DNA from: Blattabacterium cuenoti
Lineage (GTDB): Bacteria; Bacteroidota; Bacteroidia; Flavobacteriales; Blattabacteriaceae
DNA length: 64,000 nucleotides
Direction: 5' to 3'
NCBI RefSeq assembly: GCF_014252455.1
Contig: NZ_CP060245.1
Coordinates: forward strand, 345,690 to 409,689
Shown here: positions 49,261 through 59,830 of the stretch, piece by piece
Position numbering within the stretch: the first letter of the stretch is position 1
How the letters are laid out: each line of letters starts with the position of its first letter
Notes under the pieces: generated by a model
The model's database searches: none
Seen by the model: only the letters and a program-made list of their open reading frames with translations
Told to the model about the DNA's origin: nothing
Position numbers and translations under genes: made by a program

Positions 49261-51387
49261 CTATTTATTTATTTTATTTTGATAATTTATACGATTGTTA
49301 ATTTTATTATTAATAATAATATTATCTATAATATTTTTAGGAACTATATCATAATGAGAAAATTCCATTACAGAAGTTCCTCTCCCAGAAGAAAGTGTAC
49401 GTAAAATAGTAACATATCCAAACATTTCAGATAATGGAACTAAAGATTGAATAATTTTTATATTATTTTTATTATTCATATTTTGAATTATTCCTCTTCT
49501 ACGATTTAAATCCCCTATAACATTTCCCATATTAGTTTCTGGAACTATTACTTCTAATTTCATAATTGGTTCTAATAATATAGGATTAGTTTTTTGAGCA
49601 GCTTTTTTAAAACCTAATTTACCTGCTATTTCAAAAGATAATTGATCAGAATCTACTGAATGATAAGACCCATCTAATATAGTTATTTTTGCATTATCAA
49701 TTTCATATCCTGATAAAGGTCCACTTTTCATCATTTCTTTACATCCTTTTTCTATAGAAGAAATATATTCTTTAGGAATACTACCTCCTTTAATTTTATT
49801 AATAAATTCTAATCCATATTTTCCTACATTTCCTGGTTCTAATATAAATAATATTTCAGCAAATTTTCCTCTTCCTCCTGTTTGTTTTTTATAAATTTCT
49901 CTATGTTTTACTGTATTTGTTAAAGCTTCTTTATATTCTACTTGAGGAGTTCCTTGATTAATTTCTACCTGAAATTCTCTCTTCATACGATCCACTATAA
50001 TTTCTAAATGAAGTTCTCCCATACCAGATATAATAGTTTGTCCAGTATAAGTATCTATTCGTACTTGAAAAGTTGGATCTTCATCCATTAATTTAGATAA
50101 TGCTAAACTCATTTTATCTATATCAGATTTAAATTTAGGTTCAATAGCTAAACCAATCACAGGATCTGGAAAAGAGATATTCTCTAATATAATAGGATTT
50201 TTTTCATCACATAAAGTATCTCCTGTTTTAATATCTTTAAATCCTACTACAGCAGCTATATCTCCCGCTTCAATTTTATGAATTGGATTTTGTTTATTAG
50301 CGTGCATTTGATAAATCCGAGAAATACGTTCTTTATGTCCAGATCGAACATTAAAACTATAAGAACCCGCATAAATTTTTCCTGAATATACTCTAAAAAA
50401 AGCTAAACGTCCAACAAAAGGATCTGTAGAAATTTTAAAAGCTAAAGCAGAAAAAGGTTCTTTCTTACTAGGAATTCTTATTTCTTTATTATTATTTATA
50501 GGATTTATTCCTATCACCTCTTTACCTTCTAAAGGAGATGGCAAATAACAACATATCGCATCTAACATAGTTTGTACGCCTTTATTTTTAAAAGATGATC
50601 CACATAAAATAGGAATAATTTTCATTGTTATTATATTCTTTCTTAAAGAAAGAATAATTTCTTCTTCAGAAATAGAAGATGAATTATATAAAAATTTTTC
50701 CATAATAATATCATCATATTCTGATAATGATTCTATTATATTATTATAATAATTATTGACTAGCCCTTTCATTTTATTAGGAATTGGAATTTCTTTATAT
50801 GTTACTCCATAATTATTATCATCCCATATAATTCCTTTTTTAGATATTAAATCTATTATCCCAATAAAATTATCTCCAGAACCAATAGGAATTTGTAATG
50901 GAACAGAATTAGCCCCTAACATTTTTTTAATTTGTAAACAAACATTAAAAAAATCAGCACCTTGACGGTCCATTTTATTTACAAATCCTATTCTAGGAAT
51001 AGAATATTTATCAGCTTGTCTCCAAACTGTTTCTGATTGAGGTTCTACTCCATCAACTGCACTAAATAAAACTATCATTCCATCTAAAATTCTTAAAGAT
51101 CTTTCTACTTCTACAGTAAAATCAACATGTCCGGGTGTATCAATAATATTTATTTTATATTTTTTATTTTTATAATTCCATTCACAATAAGTAGCTGCAG
51201 AAGTAATAGTAATTCCACGTTCTTGTTCTTGTAACATCCAATCCATAGTAGCAGCTCCATCATGGACTTCTCCTATTTTATGATTAACTCCTGTATAAAA
51301 TAATATTCTTTCTGTAGTAGTTGTTTTACCTGCATCTATATGAGCTACTATTCCGATATTTCTTGTATATTCTAAATTTTCAATCAT
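49261..51387 (-). CDS. fusA: translation elongation factor G
   Basis: GTPase that drives tRNA-mRNA translocation. The ATG at 51387 ([20 protein letters not shown]) gives 708 residues; the frame is open further upstream into rpsG, but without family support. G motifs are [16 protein letters not shown] and NKMDRQGAD. Domains II-V are complete, with GRGKFAEI and a C-terminal [20 protein letters not shown]. It lies 4 nt after rpsG. EF-Tu is not in this window. Confidence 0.97.
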   Translation of the reverse strand: MIENLEYTRNIGIVAHIDAGKTTTTERILFYTGVNHKIGEVHDGAATMDWMLQEQERGITITSAATYCEWNYKNKKYKINIIDTPGHVDFTVEVERSLRILDGMIVLFSAVDGVEPQSETVWRQADKYSIPRIGFVNKMDRQGADFFNVCLQIKKMLGANSVPLQIPIGSGDNFIGIIDLISKKGIIWDDNNYGVTYKEIPIPNKMKGLVNNYYNNIIESLSEYDDIIMEKFLYNSSSISEEEIILSLRKNIITMKIIPILCGSSFKNKGVQTMLDAICCYLPSPLEGKEVIGINPINNNKEIRIPSKKEPFSALAFKISTDPFVGRLAFFRVYSGKIYAGSYSFNVRSGHKERISRIYQMHANKQNPIHKIEAGDIAAVVGFKDIKTGDTLCDEKNPIILENISFPDPVIGLAIEPKFKSDIDKMSLALSKLMDEDPTFQVRIDTYTGQTIISGMGELHLEIIVDRMKREFQVEINQGTPQVEYKEALTNTVKHREIYKKQTGGRGKFAEILFILEPGNVGKYGLEFINKIKGGSIPKEYISSIEKGCKEMMKSGPLSGYEIDNAKITILDGSYHSVDSDQLSFEIAGKLGFKKAAQKTNPILLEPIMKLEVIVPETNMGNVIGDLNRRRGIIQNMNNKNNIKIIQSLVPLSEMFGYVTILRTLSSGRGTSVMEFSHYDIVPKNIIDNIIINNKINNRINYQNKINK

Positions 51388-51391
51388 TTTT

Positions 51392-51871
51392 TTAAAATCT
51401 AAAATGAGAAAAAGCTTTATTAGCTTCTGCCATTTTATGAATATTTTCTTTTCTTTTAATAGCCTCTCCTTGTTCTTGAAAAGCATCTAATATTTCATAA
51501 GCTAATTTATAAGACATTGTTTTTTCTTTTCTAAGAGTAGCACTATTTATTAATAATTTTATAGCTTTTGTTATTTGATTTTCATAAGATAAAGGGACTG
51601 GAATTTGAATATTAGATCCTCCCATTCGACGACTTCTAATTTCTACATTAGGCATTAAATTTTTTAAACTTTTTTTCCAAATTTCTAAAGAAGATTTTTT
51701 TTCCTTTTTATTATTTAAATCATCAATTTTATCCATTGCTTTATAAAATATTTTATATGCTAAATTTTTTTTTCCATTTTTCATTAAATGATTAATAAAT
51801 CTACTTACTAAAATGTCCTGATATTTTGGATCTGGATAATATATTTTTTTTTTCCTTTTTATTTTTCTCAT
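51392..51871 (-). CDS. rpsG: 30S ribosomal protein S7
   Basis: Head-assembly nucleator. The 159 residues have [43 protein letters not shown] and ELLDA-type C-terminal helices ([21 protein letters not shown]). Lies between rpsL and fusA with 3-4 nt gaps. Confidence 0.97.
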   Translation of the reverse strand: MRKIKRKKKIYYPDPKYQDILVSRFINHLMKNGKKNLAYKIFYKAMDKIDDLNNKKEKKSSLEIWKKSLKNLMPNVEIRSRRMGGSNIQIPVPLSYENQITKAIKLLINSATLRKEKTMSYKLAYEILDAFQEQGEAIKRKENIHKMAEANKAFSHFRF

Positions 51872-51874
51872 TAA

Positions 51875-52255
51875 TTATTTACTTTTTTTAGAAATTTTTG
51901 CTCCATATTTACTTCTACTTTTTTTTCTTCCATTAACTCCAGCTGTATCACGAGCTCCTCTAATTATTTTATATTTTACTCCAGGTAAATCTTTTACTCT
52001 TCCACCTTTTACTAAAACAATAGAATGTTCTTGTAAATTGTGCCCTTCTCCAGTTATGTAACTAATTACCTCTTTTCCATTGGAAAAACGAACACGTGCA
52101 ACTTTCCTCATAGCAGAATTAGGTTTTTTTGGTGTTGTTGTATATACTCTAATACAAACACCTCTTCTTTGAGGACAAAAATCTAATGCAATAGATTTTC
52201 TTTTTTTAAGAACTGATGTTCTTCCTTTTCTTATTAATTGTTGTATAGTTGGCAT
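51875..52255 (-). CDS. rpsL: 30S ribosomal protein S12
   Basis: Decoding-centre protein. The 126 residues have [60 protein letters not shown], and [20 protein letters not shown]. The lysine of TPKKPNS, the streptomycin-resistance position in other bacteria, is wild type. First gene of the str-S10-spc-alpha run, so a promoter is expected in the 80-bp spacer upstream. Confidence 0.98.
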   Translation of the reverse strand: MPTIQQLIRKGRTSVLKKRKSIALDFCPQRRGVCIRVYTTTPKKPNSAMRKVARVRFSNGKEVISYITGEGHNLQEHSIVLVKGGRVKDLPGVKYKIIRGARDTAGVNGRKKSRSKYGAKISKKSK

Positions 52256-52283
52256 ATTTTATTCTAAATTAAAATAAAATGAA

Positions 52284-52307
52284 TACAAATTATATATATA
52301 ATTTGTA
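52284..52307. repeat. perfect 24-bp palindrome upstream of rpsL
   Basis: TACAAATTATAT is followed immediately by its exact reverse complement. It lies in the only 80-bp spacer (52256-52335) of a long minus-strand run, 29 nt before the rpsL start. It could be an operator, a -7 promoter region (TTTG appears on both strands), or a cruciform. AT-only palindromes arise easily here, but 24 bp with a CAAA/TTTG edge is notable. Confidence 0.6.
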
Positions 52308-52335
52308 ATTAATTAATGATTAATAAAAAAATTAA

Positions 52336-53154
52336 TTAATTAATATAAATATTTTTATTTTTAAAAGGTTTTTCTTCTGAAGATTTAATATTAAGTTCTT
52401 TATAAATATAAGAAAAAGTAGATAGTAAACAAGGAGATCCATCAACAATAGCTACATTATGTTCATAATGAGATGATAAACTTTTATCAAAAGTTGTTAT
52501 AGTCCATCCATCATTATGAAATATAACATCTGGTTTTCCTTGATTTATCATTGGTTCAATAGATAAAACTAAACCTTCTTGTAATTTTAATCCTTTTCCT
52601 TTTTTTCCAAAATTTGGAACTTTAGGATCTTCATGCATTTTTTTTCCTAATCCATGTCCTACAAAATCTTTTACTATACTATATCCATTTTTTTCGATAT
52701 AAGATTGTATATAATATCCAATATCTCCTATATAATTTCCAATTTTACATTTAGATAATCCAATATAAAGAGATTTTTTTGAACAATAAAGAAATTTTTT
52801 AATTTTATTCGAAACTTCTCCTACTTCAAAAGTATAAGCATGTTCACCATAAAATTTATTCATATAAACACCACAATCTATAGATAAAATATCTCCTTCA
52901 GATAAATATTTTTTATTAGGAATTCCATGAACTACTTGATAATTAGGCGAAACACACAAAGTATTTGGAAAATTATATAAACCTAAAAAAGCTGGAATTC
53001 CCCCATTATCACGAATAAAATTTTCAGCTAAATGATCTAAATAAAGAGTATTAACTCCAGGTTTTACTTCTTTAGCTAACATTCCTAGTGTTTTAGATGC
53101 TAAAAAAGCACTTTTTTTAATCAATAGTATTTCTTCTTTTGTTTTTATTATCAT
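52336..53154 (-). CDS. map: methionine aminopeptidase, type I
   Basis: Removes initiator methionine. The 272-residue protein has the family order GVNTLYLDHLAENFI, NYQVVHGIPNKKYL, the first metal Asp93 in SIDCGVYMN, the histidine segment DFVGHGLGKKMHEDPKVPNFG, and the C-terminal glutamates in LSIEPMINQG and HYEHNVAI. The second metal ligand, normally Asp in YGDxxxTF, is Glu104 here (FYGEHAYTF). It lies 5 nt after gpmI, upstream of the str block. Confidence 0.94.
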   Translation of the reverse strand: MIIKTKEEILLIKKSAFLASKTLGMLAKEVKPGVNTLYLDHLAENFIRDNGGIPAFLGLYNFPNTLCVSPNYQVVHGIPNKKYLSEGDILSIDCGVYMNKFYGEHAYTFEVGEVSNKIKKFLYCSKKSLYIGLSKCKIGNYIGDIGYYIQSYIEKNGYSIVKDFVGHGLGKKMHEDPKVPNFGKKGKGLKLQEGLVLSIEPMINQGKPDVIFHNDGWTITTFDKSLSSHYEHNVAIVDGSPCLLSTFSYIYKELNIKSSEEKPFKNKNIYIN

Positions 53155-53159
53155 TTTTT

Positions 53160-54722
53160 TTATAAAAAAATATTTTTTTTAATTATAGATCTCCCATTCA
53201 TAATAGAAGGTTTTTTTAAATTTAATAATTGAAGTATTGTAGGAGCAACATCTGATAAAATAGCTTTTTTTCTTAAAAAATTTTTTTTATTATAAATAGA
53301 ATCTATTAAAATAAATGGAACTAAAGCATTACTATGATTAGTATTAGGACTTCCATCCATATTAATCATATAATCAGCATTTCCATGATCACCAACTATT
53401 ATTATTGAATAATCATTTCTAATAGCTTCTTCAGAACAAATTTTTACACATTTATCCACAAATTCACAAGCTTGTATTGTTTTTCCCATTTTTCCTGTAT
53501 GCCCTACCATATCCGGATTAGCAAAATTTAAACAAATAAAATTAGTTTTTTTTCTTCTTAATTCAGGAACAATTTTATCTACAATTTTTTTTGCACTCAT
53601 TTTAGGTTGTAAATCATAAGTAGACACTTTAGGAGAATCACATAATATTCTTATTTCTCCATCAAAAGGCTTTTCACGTCCACCTGAAAAAAAAAAAGTA
53701 ACATGTGGATATTTTTCTGTTTCAGCAATACGAATTTGTTTTTTTCCTTCTGATTCTAAAATTTCACCTAAAGTATGAATAAGATTTTTTTTTTTAAAAA
53801 TTACATAAACATTTTTATATTTATCATTATAACAAGTCATAGTAATATAATACAAATTTAATTTTTGTATTTTTTTATAAAAAAAATTTTTTTTATTTAA
53901 ATTATTTGTTAATAATTCTGTAATTTGTCTCATACGATCCGAACGAAAATTAAAAGACAGAACCACATCTCCTTTTTTTATCCTAGTAATAGGTTTACCT
54001 AATAAATCAGTAATTATCACTGGAGATAAAAATTCATCTGTTTTTCCTTTTTTATAAGAAAAATTTAAATATTCTAAAATATTTTTCACATATATTCCTT
54101 TTGAAGTAACCATAGCATCATACGCTTTTTTTGTCCTATCCCATCTATTATCTCTATCCATTGAATAATATCTTCCAATAACTGATGCTAATTTTCCTAC
54201 ATTATTTTTCATTACCATTAATAATTTTTTTATAAAAAATAAACCTTTTGTTGGGGATGTATCTCTTCCATCTGTAAAAGCATGTATAAATATTTTTTTT
54301 ATATTTTTTCTATGAGCTATTTTTATTAAATAAAAAAGATGATTGATATGAGAATGAATGCCTCCATCAGATAATAATCCAATTAAATGAAGTTGTTTTT
54401 TTGAATAAAGAATATAATCAAAAATAAAATTAATTTTTTCTTTTAAAGAATTCATTTTTATTGAAAAATTAATTTTTTCTAAATTTTGAATAATTTTTCT
54501 TCCAGATCCTAAATTCATATGTCCTATTTCTGAATTTCCCATTTGTCCTTTTGGTAACCCAACAGATAATCCAGAAGCTGATAATTTACTCCATGGATAA
54601 ATTTTATAACAATAATCTATAAATGGAGTATGAGCTTTTTCTATAGCAGAAACAGAAGAAAATATTAAATTATTTTTAGATAATCCCCATCCATCCAATA
54701 TTATTAATATTAATTTTTTCAT
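53160..54722 (-). CDS. gpmI: 2,3-bisphosphoglycerate-independent phosphoglycerate mutase
   Basis: Interconverts 3- and 2-phosphoglycerate, linking pgk and eno. The 520-residue alkaline-phosphatase-superfamily protein has ILDGWGLSK, the phospho-serine in GQMGNSEIGHMNLGSGR, HAFTDGRDTSPTKG, GRYYSMDRDNRWDRT, NFRSDRMRQI and the C-terminal metal sites NFANPDMVGHTG and GDHGNADYM. The stop of tsf overlaps its start by 4 nt, so it is coupled to translation genes. Confidence 0.96.
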   Translation of the reverse strand: MKKLILIILDGWGLSKNNLIFSSVSAIEKAHTPFIDYCYKIYPWSKLSASGLSVGLPKGQMGNSEIGHMNLGSGRKIIQNLEKINFSIKMNSLKEKINFIFDYILYSKKQLHLIGLLSDGGIHSHINHLFYLIKIAHRKNIKKIFIHAFTDGRDTSPTKGLFFIKKLLMVMKNNVGKLASVIGRYYSMDRDNRWDRTKKAYDAMVTSKGIYVKNILEYLNFSYKKGKTDEFLSPVIITDLLGKPITRIKKGDVVLSFNFRSDRMRQITELLTNNLNKKNFFYKKIQKLNLYYITMTCYNDKYKNVYVIFKKKNLIHTLGEILESEGKKQIRIAETEKYPHVTFFFSGGREKPFDGEIRILCDSPKVSTYDLQPKMSAKKIVDKIVPELRRKKTNFICLNFANPDMVGHTGKMGKTIQACEFVDKCVKICSEEAIRNDYSIIIVGDHGNADYMINMDGSPNTNHSNALVPFILIDSIYNKKNFLRKKAILSDVAPTILQLLNLKKPSIMNGRSIIKKNIFL

Positions 54723-55534
54723 ATTCTTTTTCTTATAAAAAAATTAATTTTTATATTTTTATCACTTTTTTTAAGATATTCTTTAATAGTAATTTTATTA
54801 TTTTTTATAAATTTTTGATTTAATAAAGTATTCTCTGATATAAATTTTTTTAATTTACCTGAAACTATTTTTTCTTTTTTATCATATGGAAGTTTTTCTA
54901 TTTTAATTTGTTTATGAATAATTTCAATTTCTTGTTTTATTAAATCATTTGGAATTTTATCTTTATCTATAGTAATAGGATTCATAGCTGTAATATGCAT
55001 TGCTATATTTTTTGCTATATTGTTATTAACATTTTTATTAAATCCTATTAAAGTTGCTATTTTATTATTATGATGAGTATAATTCATGACAAATAATGAT
55101 TCTATTCTTTCAAAAATTTTTAATTCTAATTTTTCACCAATAATTCCCATTTTTTCAAAAATAAGATCTTGAATACTTTGTTTTTTGTATAAACTAGATA
55201 AAAATTCTTTTTTATTTTTAAATAATAAAGAATGTTTAGATAAAAAATTTAAAAATTTTAAAAAAATTCTACTTTTAGAAAGAAAATCAGTTTCACAACT
55301 TAATCCAATAATAGTACCAATAGTATGATCCATTGTTATTGATGATATAACTCCTCCTTCTTTAGTTTCAATAAATGAACGATTTAAAGCTATTTTTTCC
55401 CCTTTTGTTTTTAACCAAAAAATAGCTTTATCAAAATTTTCATTTGTTTTTATAAGAGCAATTTTACAATCCATAAACCCAATACCAGTTATTTTTCTAA
55501 GTTTTTTAATTTTATCTACTAAAGAACTTTTCAT
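54719..55534 (-). CDS. tsf: translation elongation factor Ts
   Basis: Nucleotide-exchange factor for EF-Tu. The 271 residues have the UBA-like N-terminus VDKIKKLRKITGIGFMDCKIAL, WLKTKGEKIA, GLSCETDFLSK (the TDF contact) and HITAMNPITI, in order. Only a short coiled-coil follows. It lies 17 nt after rpsB. Confidence 0.94.
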   Translation of the reverse strand: MKSSLVDKIKKLRKITGIGFMDCKIALIKTNENFDKAIFWLKTKGEKIALNRSFIETKEGGVISSITMDHTIGTIIGLSCETDFLSKSRIFLKFLNFLSKHSLLFKNKKEFLSSLYKKQSIQDLIFEKMGIIGEKLELKIFERIESLFVMNYTHHNNKIATLIGFNKNVNNNIAKNIAMHITAMNPITIDKDKIPNDLIKQEIEIIHKQIKIEKLPYDKKEKIVSGKLKKFISENTLLNQKFIKNNKITIKEYLKKSDKNIKINFFIRKRI

Positions 55535-55551
55535 AATAATATTTTAATTTC

Positions 55552-56238
55552 TTATACTTTTTTATTATTTGTTTGTTTTATAGTATTTATTATAAATTCT
55601 AAAATAATATTAATAGATTTAGAAGAATCATCATTAGATGGAATGGGATATTCTATCCCATGTGGATTTGTATTAGTATCTATTATTGCAAAAATTGGAA
55701 TATTTAATTTTTTTGCTTCAGATAAAGCTATTTTTTCTTTATAAGGATCAATTAAAAAAATACCTCCAGGTAAATGATTCATAGTAGATATACTTCCTAA
55801 ATTTTTATATAATTTCATATATAATTTATTAATAGATAAACGTTCTTTTTTTGATAATGTATCAAATGTTCCATTCTTTTTCATTTTTTCTATATTATTC
55901 ATTTTTTTAACAGATTTACGAATAGTAGTAAAATTAGTTAAAAGTCCACCTAACCATCTTTCTGTTACACAAGGCATATTAATTTTTTTTGCATATAAAC
56001 AAACTTTTTCTTTAGCTTGTTCTTTTGTTCCTACAAATAAAACTTTTTTTCCTATAGAAATTATTTTTTTTAAACCTATACAAGCTTCTTTTAATTTTAT
56101 TATAGTTTTTGATAAATCTATAATATGAATCCCAGATTTTTTCATAAAAATAAAAGGTCGCATATTTGGATTCCATTTTCGAGTTAAATGTCCAAAATGG
56201 ACTCCAGCTTTCAATAAATCTTGAATATTAATATCCAT
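55552..56238 (-). CDS. rpsB: 30S ribosomal protein S2
   Basis: Needed for S1 binding in other bacteria. The 228 residues show LLKAGVHFGHLTRKWNPNMR, FIFMKKSGIHIIDLSKTI, VLFVGTKEQAKE, RWLGGLLTNFTTIRKS and IFAIIDTNTNPHGIEYPIPSNDD. The tail after residue 220 is short compared with free-living homologues. Confidence 0.96.
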   Translation of the reverse strand: MDINIQDLLKAGVHFGHLTRKWNPNMRPFIFMKKSGIHIIDLSKTIIKLKEACIGLKKIISIGKKVLFVGTKEQAKEKVCLYAKKINMPCVTERWLGGLLTNFTTIRKSVKKMNNIEKMKKNGTFDTLSKKERLSINKLYMKLYKNLGSISTMNHLPGGIFLIDPYKEKIALSEAKKLNIPIFAIIDTNTNPHGIEYPIPSNDDSSKSINIILEFIINTIKQTNNKKV

Positions 56239-56263
56239 TTTTTTTGATAATTTTATTTATTTT

Positions 56264-56641
56264 TTAACGTTTTGAAAACTGAAATTTTTTTCTTGCTTTT
56301 TTTTGTCCAAATTTCTTTCTTTCTACTTCTCTAGAATCTCTAGTTAATAATCCTTTAGATTTTAATACATTTCTATTTTTTATATCTAATTTACAAAGAG
56401 CTCTAGTTATCGCTAATCGAATAGCTTCTGCTTGACCATTAAATCCACCTCCACAAACTTTAATAAAAATATCAAATTTATTATTATTTATTATTTGAAA
56501 TGGATATAATATTTTTATATTAATATTTTTTATAAAATATTTTTTATAATCTTTAGAATTAATAATAATTTTTCCATTCCCATATGTTAAATATATACGA
56601 GCTAATGATCTTTTTCTTCTTCCTATAGTATGAATAATCAT
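56264..56641 (-). CDS. rpsI: 30S ribosomal protein S9
   Basis: Its C-terminal tail touches P-site tRNA. The 125 residues include HTIGRRKRSLARIYLTYGNG, GGGFNGQAEAIRLAITRALC, and the end LLTRDSREVERKKFGQKKAR followed by KKFQFSKR, retaining the terminal arginine. One base separates it from rplM. Confidence 0.96.
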   Translation of the reverse strand: MIIHTIGRRKRSLARIYLTYGNGKIIINSKDYKKYFIKNINIKILYPFQIINNNKFDIFIKVCGGGFNGQAEAIRLAITRALCKLDIKNRNVLKSKGLLTRDSREVERKKFGQKKARKKFQFSKR

Positions 56642-56642
56642 T

Positions 56643-57086
56643 TTAATTTTTTATTAAAAAAGGTTTTTGAGCTTTATGGTTATGTTTCTCTTTTTGATAA
56701 ATATGAAGATTTTTAATTATTTTTTGACTTAACCTATTTTTAGGTAACATACCTTTTACAGATTTATATAATAATTTATTAGGATTTTTTTTAAAAAGAT
56801 CTTTAATAGAAATAATTTTTTGTCCACCAGGATACCCTGTATAATAAATATATTTTTTTTGCATCCATTTTTTTCCAGATAATTTAATTTTTGTAGAATT
56901 AATTACTATTACATAATCACCACAATCTATATTTGGAGAAAAATAGGATTTATGTTTCCCTCTTATTATTAAAGATATTTTAGACGCTAATCTTCCAAGA
57001 TATTGATTATTAGCATCAATAATAACCCATTTTTTATTATAATTTATTTTATTTTTTGAATTAGTTTTAAAACTTAAAAAATCCAT
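56643..57086 (-). CDS. rplM: 50S ribosomal protein L13
   Basis: Early assembly protein. The 147 residues show KKWVIIDANNQYLGRLASKI, GKHKSYFSPNIDCGDYVIVI, YYTGYPGGQK and MLPKNRLSQKIIKNLHIY. First gene of rplM-rpsI-rpsB-tsf-gpmI-map; divergent from dnaK across a 179-bp spacer. Confidence 0.96.
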   Translation of the reverse strand: MDFLSFKTNSKNKINYNKKWVIIDANNQYLGRLASKISLIIRGKHKSYFSPNIDCGDYVIVINSTKIKLSGKKWMQKKYIYYTGYPGGQKIISIKDLFKKNPNKLLYKSVKGMLPKNRLSQKIIKNLHIYQKEKHNHKAQKPFLIKN

Positions 57087-57185
57087 TTTTTTATAAAATT
57101 TTAATATATAAAAATATGAAAATTTTTAAAATTATAAGATATAAATATGTCTTTTTGTCATATTAATAATAAAATTTTTTTAGTT

Positions 57186-57193
57186 TAAATTTG
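57186..57193 (+). promoter_or_regulatory. candidate -7 element upstream of dnaK
   Basis: TAAATTTG matches TAnnTTTG, 73 nt before the dnaK start in the 179-bp divergent spacer. A TTTTTG lies at 57152-57157, too far upstream (28 nt) for the usual -33 spacing. No inverted-repeat CIRCE element or sigma-32-like box is seen in the spacer. Confidence 0.3.
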
Positions 57194-57265
57194 CCATATT
57201 TATTAAAAATTTTATTATGGCATAATGATTGAACATGAATATATAAAAAAAATGTATTAAAAAAC

Positions 57266-59176
57266 ATGAGTAAAATTATAGGAATAGATTTAGGAACTAC
57301 AAATTCTTGTGTTTCAGTTATGGAAATAAATGATCCTATTGTTATCCCTAATTCAGAAGGAAAAAGAACTACTCCATCTATAGTCGCTTTTATCGATGGA
57401 GGAGAAAGAAAAATAGGAGATCCAGCAAAAAGACAAGCAGTAACTAATCCACAAAAAACTATTTTTTCTATAAAACGTTTTATGGGAAGAAATTTTTCTG
57501 AAATTTCAGAAGAAATCAAAAATTTTCCATATAAAATAATTAAAGGAAATAATAATACTCCTAGAGTAAGTATTGATAATAGATTATATGCACCTCAAGA
57601 AATATCTGCTATGATTCTTCAAAAAATGAAAAAAACAGCAGAAGATTATTTAGGTAAAATAATTAATAAAGCAGTTATTACTGTTCCTGCATATTTTAAT
57701 GATGCACAAAGACAAGCTACTAAAGAAGCGGGAGAAATAGCTGGACTAAAAGTAGAAAGAATTATTAATGAACCTACTGCAGCAGCATTAGCATATGGAT
57801 TAGATAAATCTCATCAAAATAAAAAAATTGTAGTTTATGACTTGGGTGGAGGAACTTTTGATGTTTCTATTTTAGAATTAGGAGATGGTGTTTTTGAAGT
57901 ACTTTCCACTAATGGTGATACTCATTTAGGTGGAGATGATTTTGATCAAATCATTATTAATTATTTAGCTAATGAATTTAAATATCAAGAAAAAATTGAT
58001 CTAAGAAAAGATCCTATGGCATTACAACGTTTAAAGGAAGCTTCTGAAAAAGCAAAAATAGAATTATCATCTTCTAAACAAACAGAAATTAATTTACCAT
58101 ATATCACCGCTACAGATTCTGGTCCAAAACATTTAGTTATAAAATTAACTCGTTCTAAATTTGAACAATTATCTGAAAATTTAATTCGTCGTTCTATTAA
58201 TCCTTGTAATAAAGCATTAAAATCTGCAAATTTAACTATTAAAGATATAGATGAAATTATTTTAGTTGGAGGGTCTACACGTATTCCAAAAGTTCAAGAA
58301 GAAGTAAAAACCTTTTTTCAAAAACAACCATCTAAAAATGTAAATCCAGATGAAGTAGTCGCTATAGGTGCTGCTATACAAGGAGGAGTTTTAAGTGGAG
58401 ATGTTCAAGATGTTTTATTATTAGATGTTACTCCTTTATCTTTAGGAATTGAAACTTTAGGTAGCGTTTTTACTAAATTAATAGAATCTAATACTACTAT
58501 TCCTACCAAAAAATCAGAAATTTTTTCTACAGCAGCAGATAATCAATCCGCTGTAACTATTAGAGTAGGTCAAGGAGAAAGACCAATGTTTAATGATAAT
58601 AAAGAAATAGGGAGATTTGATTTAGTAGATATTCCTCCAGCTCCAAGAGGAACACCTCAAATAGAAGTTATTTTTGATATTGATGCTAATGGAATATTAA
58701 ATGTTTCAGCTAAAGATAAGGGAACAAATAAAGAACAATCTATTCGAATTGAAACTTCATCAGGATTAAATCAAGATGAAGTATCTAGAATGAAAAGAGA
58801 AGCAGAAGAAAATGCTAAAAAAGATGAAAAAATTAAAGGTAAAATAGATAAATTAAATATGGCTGATAATCAAATTTTTCAAACTGAAAAACAATTAAAA
58901 GATTATGGAGAAAAATTATCAGAAAATAATAAAAAAAATATTGAATCTTTATTAGAAGAATTAAAAAAAGCTTATAATAAAAAAGATATTAATAATATAG
59001 ATACTTGTATGAATAAATTAAATCAAGCATGGACACAAGCATCACAAGATATTTATTCTGATAAAAATAAAACGACTAATACAACAAAAAATAATAAAAC
59101 TAATAATCCAGAAAATAAAAAAAATAATAAAGGAACTGAAAACGTGCAAGACGTTGAATACGAAGAAGTTAAGTAA
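57266..59176 (+). CDS. dnaK: chaperone protein DnaK (Hsp70)
   Basis: ATP-dependent chaperone. The 636 residues are full length: [57 protein letters not shown], the linker [16 protein letters not shown], the substrate-binding domain, and an acidic C-terminal ...[11 protein letters not shown] after a low-complexity Asn/Lys/Thr stretch. Neither dnaJ nor grpE is adjacent. The end overlaps psd by 8 nt on the other strand. Codon use is less biased to A/T at conserved sites than in neighbours, as usual for an abundant protein. Confidence 0.98.
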   Translation: MSKIIGIDLGTTNSCVSVMEINDPIVIPNSEGKRTTPSIVAFIDGGERKIGDPAKRQAVTNPQKTIFSIKRFMGRNFSEISEEIKNFPYKIIKGNNNTPRVSIDNRLYAPQEISAMILQKMKKTAEDYLGKIINKAVITVPAYFNDAQRQATKEAGEIAGLKVERIINEPTAAALAYGLDKSHQNKKIVVYDLGGGTFDVSILELGDGVFEVLSTNGDTHLGGDDFDQIIINYLANEFKYQEKIDLRKDPMALQRLKEASEKAKIELSSSKQTEINLPYITATDSGPKHLVIKLTRSKFEQLSENLIRRSINPCNKALKSANLTIKDIDEIILVGGSTRIPKVQEEVKTFFQKQPSKNVNPDEVVAIGAAIQGGVLSGDVQDVLLLDVTPLSLGIETLGSVFTKLIESNTTIPTKKSEIFSTAADNQSAVTIRVGQGERPMFNDNKEIGRFDLVDIPPAPRGTPQIEVIFDIDANGILNVSAKDKGTNKEQSIRIETSSGLNQDEVSRMKREAEENAKKDEKIKGKIDKLNMADNQIFQTEKQLKDYGEKLSENNKKNIESLLEELKKAYNKKDINNIDTCMNKLNQAWTQASQDIYSDKNKTTNTTKNNKTNNPENKKNNKGTENVQDVEYEEVK

Positions 59177-59825
59177 CTTCAGCTATAATTGTTTTTCCCC
59201 CAAAAACATAATCACCTTTTTGAATCAATAGAATAGATTTTAAAGGAAGATAAAGATCTATTCTAGATCCAAATTTAATAAAACCAAATTCTTTACCTTT
59301 TATAGCAAAAGAATTTTTTTTAGCATAAATTTTAATACGACGGGCTAAAAAACCTGCTATTTGTCTCAATAAAAAATTTTTTTTTGTATTTTTTTCTTCT
59401 ATAACAAGAGTTGTTCTTTCATTATATATTGAAGATTTATCATTCCATGCTAAAAAATGTTTACCTGGATAATATTTTACATAAATAATTTTTCCAGATA
59501 TAGGAAATCTATTTACATGGACATTTAATGGAGACATAAAAATAGAAATACAAATACAATCATGATGTAAAAATTCATTTTCAAAAAGTTTTTTAATTTT
59601 AACAATTTTTCCATCAGCAGGTGAAAGTATTTCTTTATTATTTTTATTATTAATAATTATTTTTGGATTTCTAAAAAAAAATAAAAAAAAACAATAAAAT
59701 ATAATTAAACAACAAGAAATTATTAATATAATTAATTTAGAAAATAAAAAAATAGAAAATAAAATTATTATTAAAAATAAAATTAAAAAATATAATAAAA
59801 AAGAATATCCTTCTTTATGAATCAT
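59169..59825 (-). CDS. psd: phosphatidylserine decarboxylase (short Psd family)
   Basis: Makes phosphatidylethanolamine. The 218-residue proenzyme has N-terminal membrane segments (about residues 9-30 and 31-50), [23 protein letters not shown]-type [20 protein letters not shown] and the self-cleavage site Gly186-Ser187 ([11 protein letters not shown]) that creates the pyruvoyl group. The length fits the archaeal/Bacteroidetes-type short enzymes. It lies 5 nt after cdsA and is probably in one unit with cdsA and ftsH. Confidence 0.92.
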   Translation of the reverse strand: MIHKEGYSFLLYFLILFLIIILFSIFLFSKLIILIISCCLIIFYCFFLFFFRNPKIIINNKNNKEILSPADGKIVKIKKLFENEFLHHDCICISIFMSPLNVHVNRFPISGKIIYVKYYPGKHFLAWNDKSSIYNERTTLVIEEKNTKKNFLLRQIAGFLARRIKIYAKKNSFAIKGKEFGFIKFGSRIDLYLPLKSILLIQKGDYVFGGKTIIAEVT

Positions 59826-59830
59826 ATTAA

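Noticed and set aside
51388-51486. Upstream extension of fusA by 33 residues
   Set aside because: It overlaps rpsG and lacks similarity; EF-G starts at [13 protein letters not shown].
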